In this document: piece by piece, positions 18,106-23,419 of the stretch
Position numbering within the stretch: the first letter of the stretch is position 1
Layout of the letters: each line of letters begins with the position of its first letter
Assembly (NCBI GenBank): GCA_902610105.1
Contig: CACLUN010000008.1
Coordinates: forward strand, 1 to 23,419
Length of the DNA stretch: 23,419 nucleotides
Direction: 5' to 3'
Origin: an uncultured Bacteroidota bacterium
GTDB taxonomy: Bacteria > Bacteroidota > Bacteroidia > Flavobacteriales > Flavobacteriaceae
The notes under the pieces: generated by a model
What the model was told of the DNA's origin: nothing
Seen by the model: the letters and a program-made list of their open reading frames with translations, nothing else
Database searches by the model: none
Translations under genes and position numbers: made by a program

Positions 18106-20394
18106 ATGAAAAAAATCTTCTTGACATTTTTAGTTATAAGTTTTGTTTATCCAATTAATATTTTTTCCCAAGACACTAAACAACAAGGTCACACAAATAC
18201 AAATAAATTCAGACAACTTTATGATGAGTTTGCAAGCCCAAACATGTTTAGGACAGCCTCAGGTGCCCCTGGACCAGCTTACTATCAACAAAGAGCTGAT
18301 TACAAGATAAATGTTGAGTTAGATGATAAAAACAAAAAATTATATGGTGATGAAACAATAACTTATACAAATAATTCACCCGAAACATTAAGTTACTTGT
18401 GGGTTCAGTTGGATCAAAATGTTAGAAAAAAAGATTCCCCAAGCTTGGATATTGACTCGGAAGGAGTTTCAGTTGCATATATCCCTGACTCATTTGATAA
18501 AGAATTTCTCTCAGATCCATTTGATGGTGGTTTTAATGTAGATTATGTAAAAGGTATCGACAATAAGCCTTTAAAATATATAATCAATCAAACTATGATG
18601 AGGATTGATTTGCCTGATCCAATTTCAACTGGACAAAGTTTTGAGTTTAAAATTAAGTGGTGGTACAATATCAATGATCATGTTAAACAAGATGGAAGAT
18701 CGGGTTATGAAACCTTTCCAAATGATGAAAATAGAGCATATATAATTGCTCAATTTTTCCCTAGAATGTGTGTCTATAATGAAGTAGAGGGTTGGCAAAA
18801 TTATCAGTTTTGGGGAGATGGTGAGTTTGCTTTGCCATTTGGAGATTATGAGGTTAATATTACCGTGCCATCTGATCACATTCTCGAAGCCACTGGTGAA
18901 TTAATTAATCGAAAAGATGTTTACAGTAAGGAGATGATGAAAAGATATAATCAAGCAAAAAAATCATATGATAAGCCAGTATTAATTGTTACACAAGATG
19001 AAGCAATTGAAGCTGAAAAAACTTTTTCCAATCAGAAAAAAACGTGGAAGTTTTCAGCAAAGAATGTTAGAGATTTTGGATTTGCAACATCTAGAAAATA
19101 TATTCTTGATATGATGGCAGTAAAAATTGGAAATGAAGATGTAATGGCTGTTTCTATATATCCAAGGGAAGGTAATCCTCTTTGGGAGGAATATTCTACA
19201 ATTACTGTTGTTGAGGCACTAAAATCCTTTTCAAAATATACATTTGATTATCCATATCACAAAGCTGTTTCTGTTCATGCACATAATATTGGAATGGAAT
19301 ATCCTATGATATGCTTTAATTTTGGTAGACCAAATATTGATGGCTCATATTCTGATGATGTTAAATTTGGAATGATTGGGGTTATTATCCATGAAATAGG
19401 CCATAACTTTTTCCCCATGATTGTAAATAGTGATGAAAGACAGTGGGCATGGATGGATGAAGGTTTGACTACTTTTGTTCAGTATTTAGCTGAACAAGAA
19501 TTTGGCGAAAAATACCCTGATGCAATATATCCAAATAAGAATTTTCCCTCGGACAGAGGCCCAGCAAATATGATAACTGATTATATGAGTGTTGATCAAA
19601 ATTATTTAGCCCCCATTATGTCTAATCCTGAAAATGTTTACAGCTTAGGTCCAAATGCCTATGGAAAGCCAGCAACTGCTCTAAATATTTTGAGAGAAAC
19701 AATAATGGGTAATGAGTTGTTTGATTATGCTTTCAAAACATATTCTAAAAGATGGATGTTTAAACATCCAACACCTGAGGATTTCTTCAGAACGATGGAA
19801 GATGCTTCAGCTGTAGATTTAGATTGGTTTTGGAGAGGATGGTTTTATACTACCGATTTTGTAGACATTTCCATAAAAGAATTAAACCAATACTTTGTTT
19901 CTCCAAATCCTGGAGAAGATATGAAAGAAATAATGAAAGAAAGAGGATTAGCAAGGAATAGACTTAGACCACTTGTTTTCTTTGAAAAATTTGAAAATGA
20001 TTTGGAGAAAAATAGAGACAGAGATCCTTTAGAGAATTCTAAATTGTTGAGTAATTACTTGAATGAAAATTATTCAACTGAAGAAATTAACGATTTACAA
20101 ATACCAAAATATTTTTATGAAATCGTATTTGAAAAACCTGGCGGATTAGTAATGCCAATAATTATTGATATTAAGTTTGAGGATGGTGAAGTTGTACGTA
20201 AAAAGTATCCTGCTCAAGTTTGGAGAAAGAATGATAAAGAGGTTAGAAAAGTTATAACATCGAATAAAAAAATATCAGAGATTATTTTAGATCCAGAAAT
20301 GGAAACAGCAGACGTAGATACTAGAAATAATTCATGGCCTAAAAAAGAGGAAAACACAGATTTTGACAAATTTAAATCTAGAATTCAAGGATGA
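18106..20394 (+). CDS. Exported M1-family zinc metallopeptidase
   Basis: This 762-residue protein has a signal peptide (cleavage near S21 in IFS-Q). The N-terminal beta-saddle domain covers about 45-270 (INVELDDKNKKLYGDETITYTNNS). The thermolysin-like domain holds the zinc site HEIGH (H429, E430, H433) with the third ligand E452 in MDEGLTTF, 19 residues after the second His, exactly the M1 spacing. The exopeptidase motif corresponding to GxMEN is GMEYPM at 396-401, which keeps the Glu. M1 enzymes release N-terminal residues from peptides; the signal places this one in the periplasm or outside. A single Lys/Asp-rich C-terminal part (about 610-762) follows. The signal is of the Sec type, without a twin-arginine motif. 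The stop overlaps tatA (ATGA). Confidence 0.93.
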   Translation: MKKIFLTFLVISFVYPINIFSQDTKQQGHTNTNKFRQLYDEFASPNMFRTASGAPGPAYYQQRADYKINVELDDKNKKLYGDETITYTNNSPETLSYLWVQLDQNVRKKDSPSLDIDSEGVSVAYIPDSFDKEFLSDPFDGGFNVDYVKGIDNKPLKYIINQTMMRIDLPDPISTGQSFEFKIKWWYNINDHVKQDGRSGYETFPNDENRAYIIAQFFPRMCVYNEVEGWQNYQFWGDGEFALPFGDYEVNITVPSDHILEATGELINRKDVYSKEMMKRYNQAKKSYDKPVLIVTQDEAIEAEKTFSNQKKTWKFSAKNVRDFGFATSRKYILDMMAVKIGNEDVMAVSIYPREGNPLWEEYSTITVVEALKSFSKYTFDYPYHKAVSVHAHNIGMEYPMICFNFGRPNIDGSYSDDVKFGMIGVIIHEIGHNFFPMIVNSDERQWAWMDEGLTTFVQYLAEQEFGEKYPDAIYPNKNFPSDRGPANMITDYMSVDQNYLAPIMSNPENVYSLGPNAYGKPATALNILRETIMGNELFDYAFKTYSKRWMFKHPTPEDFFRTMEDASAVDLDWFWRGWFYTTDFVDISIKELNQYFVSPNPGEDMKEIMKERGLARNRLRPLVFFEKFENDLEKNRDRDPLENSKLLSNYLNENYSTEEINDLQIPKYFYEIVFEKPGGLVMPIIIDIKFEDGEVVRKKYPAQVWRKNDKEVRKVITSNKKISEIILDPEMETADVDTRNNSWPKKEENTDFDKFKSRIQG

Positions 20395-20657
20395 CTTTAT
20401 TATTTATTAGTGGACCAGAAATAGTATTTATTTTTTTTATCATTCTAATGATTTTTGGAGCTGATAAAATTCCAGACATTGCCAAAGGAATGGCTAAGGG
20501 CATTAAAAAAGTAAAAGATGCGACTCAGGAAATAAAAACTGAGATAAAGAAAAGCGCTGAAAAAAAAGGAATTGACACAGATTCTATATCAAAAGAAATT
20601 GATAAAGTGAAAGATGATATTGATGATTTAACAGGATCTATTAAGAGAGACCTTTAA
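20391..20657 (+). CDS. tatA: Sec-independent protein translocase subunit TatA
   Basis: TatA forms the membrane-thinning oligomer of the twin-arginine translocase, which exports folded proteins. The protein has 88 residues. A short N-terminal transmembrane helix (about residues 4-22, GPEIVFIFFIILMIFG) is followed by the hinge and amphipathic helix FGADKIPDIAKGMAKGIKKVKDA, with the FG hinge and the conserved Pro. A charged, mostly helical tail rich in Lys, Glu and Asp completes it. The start overlaps the M1 peptidase stop by 4 bases (ATGA), implying translational coupling. The stop is shared with the O-methyltransferase on the opposite strand. TatA and TatB are hard to separate by sequence alone. 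Confidence 0.9.
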   Translation: MTLLFISGPEIVFIFFIILMIFGADKIPDIAKGMAKGIKKVKDATQEIKTEIKKSAEKKGIDTDSISKEIDKVKDDIDDLTGSIKRDL

Positions 20658-21298
20658 TTTTTTATAATAATATTTAATCCGTCTCTCAGTGCTAGTATAA
20701 TATTCTCAACTCTATCATCATTTTTAACCATTTCATTAAAATCTATTAAATACTTGGTAAGTTCATCATCATATGCAGTTGGAGCTACAACTTTCCCAGT
20801 CCATAGAACGTTATCAGCAATTATAAGTCCGCCGGACTTTAATTTATCAATACATAAATCATAATATTGTATATAGTTTTCTTTGTCAGCATCAATAAAT
20901 ATAATATCAAAAATTTCATCAATTTTTTTTATGACTTCTTTTGCATCACCAACGTGTTGAATTATTGAATTTGAATTATTAGTTTTTTTGAAATATTTAT
21001 TTTGAATTGTACTAAGCTCCTCATTAATATCAATTGTATGAATAATGCCATTTTTGACAAGACCCTCTGAAAAACAAATAGCCGAGTATCCAGTGTAGGT
21101 GCCTATTTCAAGTATTTTTTTTGGCTTTATTAACCTGCTTATAATAGATAAAAATCTACCTTGCAGGTGTCCGCTTAACATTCTTGGATTTAAAATTTTT
21201 AGATTTGTTTCTTTATTTAAATCCTTTAAAATTTCTGATTCTTTAGAGGAGTTTTTTTCTATATACTCTTCAATTTTATTGTTAACTATCTCACTCAT
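20654..21298 (-). CDS. SAM-dependent O-methyltransferase (Methyltransf_3 family)
   Basis: This 214-residue protein resembles bacterial catechol/caffeoyl-CoA-type O-methyltransferases. Motif I is EIGTYTGYS (64-72), D90 after IIHTID is the usual acidic residue binding the SAM ribose, and IFIDADKENY (134-141) and ADNVLWTGKV (161-170) carry the metal-binding D136, D162 and N163. These enzymes methylate a hydroxyl on a catechol-like substrate with Mg2+ or Ca2+. The real substrate is unknown. It starts overlapping the flavin reductase-like gene by 4 bases (ATGA), so the two form one operon, and its stop interlocks with that of tatA on the plus strand. Confidence 0.92.
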   Translation of the reverse strand: MSEIVNNKIEEYIEKNSSKESEILKDLNKETNLKILNPRMLSGHLQGRFLSIISRLIKPKKILEIGTYTGYSAICFSEGLVKNGIIHTIDINEELSTIQNKYFKKTNNSNSIIQHVGDAKEVIKKIDEIFDIIFIDADKENYIQYYDLCIDKLKSGGLIIADNVLWTGKVVAPTAYDDELTKYLIDFNEMVKNDDRVENIILALRDGLNIIIKN

Positions 21299-21912
21299 TT
21301 TTTAGGTCGTGCGTATTCAAATCTCTCAATTAATTTGGTTTCAGCATATCCATCTAAACCATTTATTGCAACAGTTTTTGCATGATCAAGTCTCAACCAA
21401 CCATCTTCCTGCAATATTTCTTTTTCAACATATAAACCTTCAATTGAGGCGACAACCAAAATTGTATCATTTTCTTTGATACTATATTCATTTAAGTATT
21501 TACAAGCAAGTTTAATTTTAGAGCTTTTTACAAAGGGAGCCACAAACCCGTCAAGAAATTCGGGTTCTAAGTTGGTTTTATCGAATTCTGAAATTTCCTT
21601 AGGATATTTGGCAGACGTGTGGTGAGCATCATCGATATCATTAACATTTATGTGATTTACGGTAAAAAATTTTAACTTTAAAAGATTATTGTATGTATTT
21701 CTAGGGACGGTTCTTGGTCTAAGAACAAACCCAATCATAGCAGGATTACTGCCCAAATGGGTTATGGAACTAAAAACAGCAACATTTGTATTACCATCAG
21801 AATCAATTGTTCCCAAAAGGTTCGCTGACTTGTATCCTGTGCAGCTGTTAATCAAATTCAACCTGTAAATTTTATCAAGATTATCTATTCTTTCTTTACT
21901 AAAATGTATCAT
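21295..21912 (-). CDS. Flavin reductase-like, FMN-binding split-barrel protein
   Basis: This 205-residue protein fits the flavin reductase-like domain family: KSANLLGTIDSDGNTNVAVFSSITHLGSNPAMIGFVLRP is the typical FMN-binding first half (about 27-67), with TNVAVFSS and the NPAMIGF strand. VPRNTYNNL and FTVNHI follow. The C-terminal part (about 145-195) is less conserved. Such proteins reduce FMN with NAD(P)H or bind FMN in other reductive reactions. It is upstream of and coupled to the O-methyltransferase. Its ATG is only 20 bases from the divergent sulfatase ATG, so its promoter must overlap that gene. The exact reaction is unknown. Confidence 0.85.
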   Translation of the reverse strand: MIHFSKERIDNLDKIYRLNLINSCTGYKSANLLGTIDSDGNTNVAVFSSITHLGSNPAMIGFVLRPRTVPRNTYNNLLKLKFFTVNHINVNDIDDAHHTSAKYPKEISEFDKTNLEPEFLDGFVAPFVKSSKIKLACKYLNEYSIKENDTILVVASIEGLYVEKEILQEDGWLRLDHAKTVAINGLDGYAETKLIERFEYARPKK

Positions 21913-21932
21913 TTTTTGTTACATTTAAAATT

Positions 21933-23330
21933 ATGAAATTTTATACCAGAACTCTAATATTTGTTTCATTTATATTTTTATTTAATTCATGTTTAGAACA
22001 AAAAATAGATAAAGACAAACCTAATGTTATTCTAATTATGGCTGATGATCTTGGATATGAAACTTTGGGAGTAAATGGTGCCGATGAAAATAAAACCCCT
22101 GTTCTTGACTCTCTAGCATTAAACGGAATCAATTTTAGTAATGCATATTCTCAACCACTTTGTACACCTAGCAGGGTTAAAATTATGACTGGAAAACCGA
22201 ATTACCTAAACTATGAATATTTTACATATTTAAATCCAAACCAGAAGACTTTTGGAAATCTGTTTCAGCAAAATGGATACAAGACTACTGTAGTGGGAAA
22301 ATGGCAACTAAACGGTGTTCAGTATGACTTGGATAACAACCAAGATTTAAGTAGGCCGTACAAAAGTGGTTTTGATGAGTATTGTTTATGGTGGTTGACA
22401 GAACAAAATGAAAGATTTGCTAATCCTACAATCTATAAAAATGGAATAAAAATTAAAACCAGTATTGATGATTATGGGCCAAATATTTTTACTAATTATA
22501 TTATTGATTTTATTGATGAAAACAAGGAATCTCCTTTTTTTATTTATTTTCCTATGGCATTAGTTCATGATCCATTTCGTCCAACCCCTGATTCAGAAGA
22601 ATGGACTAATAGAAAAAACAGAAATAAGGGTAATAATGAAATTTACTTTTCTGATATGTTAACATACATGGATAAAATTGTTGGAAGGATTTCAAATACT
22701 CTTAAAAAAAATAAATTAGATAATACAATTATAATTTTTATTGGGGATAATGGTACGGATACACAAGTAGTTACTTTAAATAATGGGCAAGCAATTCAAG
22801 GAGCAAAAGGGTCGACAATTAAATATGCTTCAAATGTCCCAATGATTGTAAATTGGAAAAGTAAAATAAAAAATGGTTTTGAAAGCGATGTATTAATTGA
22901 TTTTACAGATTTCTATGCCACATTTGAAGATATTCTAGATTCTGATAATAAAGAATCTTATGGTAGGAGTCTTTTACCTTTAATTAGTAATGAACAATAT
23001 AATGAAAGGGTAGCTTTAGTTACATACTACAACCCGATGTGGGGTAAAAATAACCCTAATATAATTAGTGGAATCTATTCTCAGGACAAAAAATATAAAC
23101 TTTATAAAAATGGTAATTTTTATAATTACTCAGTTGATGTCTATGAAAATCACCCATTAAATATTAAATCCTTATCTAAAACTGAAAATAAAGTTTATTC
23201 ATTGCTTAAAAAATCTCTAGATACAATTCCAGATCTTCCCTCATTTAATCACAATAATTGGGTCGAGCGGGGTTTAAAAGTTAGACAAAGTGGAAAGTTT
23301 AGTAATACATGGAAGTTAAATATAAAATAG
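21933..23330 (+). CDS. Lipoprotein sulfatase of the formylglycine (S1) type
   Basis: This 465-residue sulfatase has a lipoprotein signal ending FNSC (C20), so it is membrane-anchored. The metal-binding MADDLGYE (D38, D39) is followed by the formylglycine motif LCTPSR with C77 as the residue oxidised by a maturase and R81. K123 lies in GKWQL, H212 in VHDPF, D272 and N273 in GDNGTD, and K292 in KGST. These match the S1 active site except for Q125, where GKWHLG usually has His. The usual YEGGxRVP block is also altered (KYASNVP). Such enzymes remove sulfate from algal or animal polysaccharides or other sulfate esters; the substrate is not inferable. It is divergent from the flavin reductase, and the next gene overlaps it. 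Confidence 0.92.
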   Translation: MKFYTRTLIFVSFIFLFNSCLEQKIDKDKPNVILIMADDLGYETLGVNGADENKTPVLDSLALNGINFSNAYSQPLCTPSRVKIMTGKPNYLNYEYFTYLNPNQKTFGNLFQQNGYKTTVVGKWQLNGVQYDLDNNQDLSRPYKSGFDEYCLWWLTEQNERFANPTIYKNGIKIKTSIDDYGPNIFTNYIIDFIDENKESPFFIYFPMALVHDPFRPTPDSEEWTNRKNRNKGNNEIYFSDMLTYMDKIVGRISNTLKKNKLDNTIIIFIGDNGTDTQVVTLNNGQAIQGAKGSTIKYASNVPMIVNWKSKIKNGFESDVLIDFTDFYATFEDILDSDNKESYGRSLLPLISNEQYNERVALVTYYNPMWGKNNPNIISGIYSQDKKYKLYKNGNFYNYSVDVYENHPLNIKSLSKTENKVYSLLKKSLDTIPDLPSFNHNNWVERGLKVRQSGKFSNTWKLNIK

Positions 23331-23419
23331 CGACTAGTCTGCTAATTGCCGGCATTATTTGTTTTGTGTTGTTTTATCTTATTGGGGGAGAAGTTGATGA
23401 AAATGGTTATATAAATGAA
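23309..23419 (+). CDS. Small membrane protein, N-terminal part (cut by window end)
   Basis: An ATG at 23309, overlapping the sulfatase stop by 22 bases, opens a frame running to the edge of the window. The visible 37 residues start MEVKYKIATSLLIAGIICFV, a transmembrane helix of about 20 residues, followed by FYLIGGEVDENGYINE. The pattern of a short basic N-terminus, a helix and then a GxxVDENG turn resembles DUF3955-type two-helix membrane proteins of Bacteroidota. This is recognition from memory on a fragment, so only the membrane segment is firm. Confidence 0.6.
   Translation, partial: MEVKYKIATSLLIAGIICFVLFYLIGGEVDENGYINE

Noticed and set aside
21920..21927. TACATTTA as the sulfatase promoter
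   Set aside because: It would put the transcript start at the ATG itself, and it lacks an upstream TTTG at the right distance.
5329..23330. SusCD pair and sulfatase as one polysaccharide-utilisation locus
   Set aside because: They are more than 11 kb apart, separated by the ribosomal operon and by the rpsC junction, and no other carbohydrate enzymes lie between.

Overview
This window is an A+T-rich, gene-dense chromosomal segment from a member of the Bacteroidota, almost certainly a flavobacterium and probably marine. The reasons are a SusC/SusD outer-membrane pair, promoters of the Bacteroidota type (TTTG, 19 bases, TAnnTTTG), the gene order adk-obgE, the fusion of the str and S10 ribosomal operons without tuf, an Mpl ligase of the Bacteroidota type, and a DUF6702/M1-peptidase pair. 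Many neighbouring genes overlap by a few bases, as in streamlined genomes. No tRNA, rRNA, CRISPR array, insertion sequence or prophage was found.

Layout. (1) 1-3829, plus strand: the end of adk, then obgE, a small secreted TPR-like protein, mpl (peptidoglycan recycling) and a YjjG-type HAD phosphatase, all overlapping or nearly so and probably one operon. (2) 3826-5249, minus strand: an exported protein of unknown function translationally coupled to rlmB (23S rRNA methyltransferase). (3) 5274-9947, minus strand: a susC-susD operon with a recognisable promoter and intrinsic terminator. (4) 9895-10192: a 298-base divergent promoter region. (5) 10132-17135, plus strand: rpsL, rpsG, fusA, rpsJ, rplC, rplD, rplW, rplB, rpsS, rplV and the first three quarters of rpsC.

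At about 17121-17130 the ribosomal operon stops abruptly inside rpsC. The sequence continues, in another frame, inside the 3' part of an unrelated gene that leads into DUF6702, an M1 metallopeptidase and tatA (17121-20657, plus). Two genes broken at one point suggest a chimeric contig or a real rearrangement. This is the most important caveat for anyone using the window. After it come an O-methyltransferase and a flavin reductase-like protein (minus strand, 20654-21912), a divergent lipoprotein sulfatase of the formylglycine type with an unusual active-site motif (21933-23330), and the start of a small membrane protein cut by the window edge.

I found no convincing new multi-gene system. The content is mainly translation, cell-envelope and nutrient-uptake housekeeping. 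The points that merit a second look are the rpsC junction, the orphan SusCD pair sharing an intergenic region with the ribosomal operon, the sulfatase with Gln in place of the usual active-site His, two unknown exported proteins tied to translation-related genes, and the tight convergent gene ends sharing TTAA.
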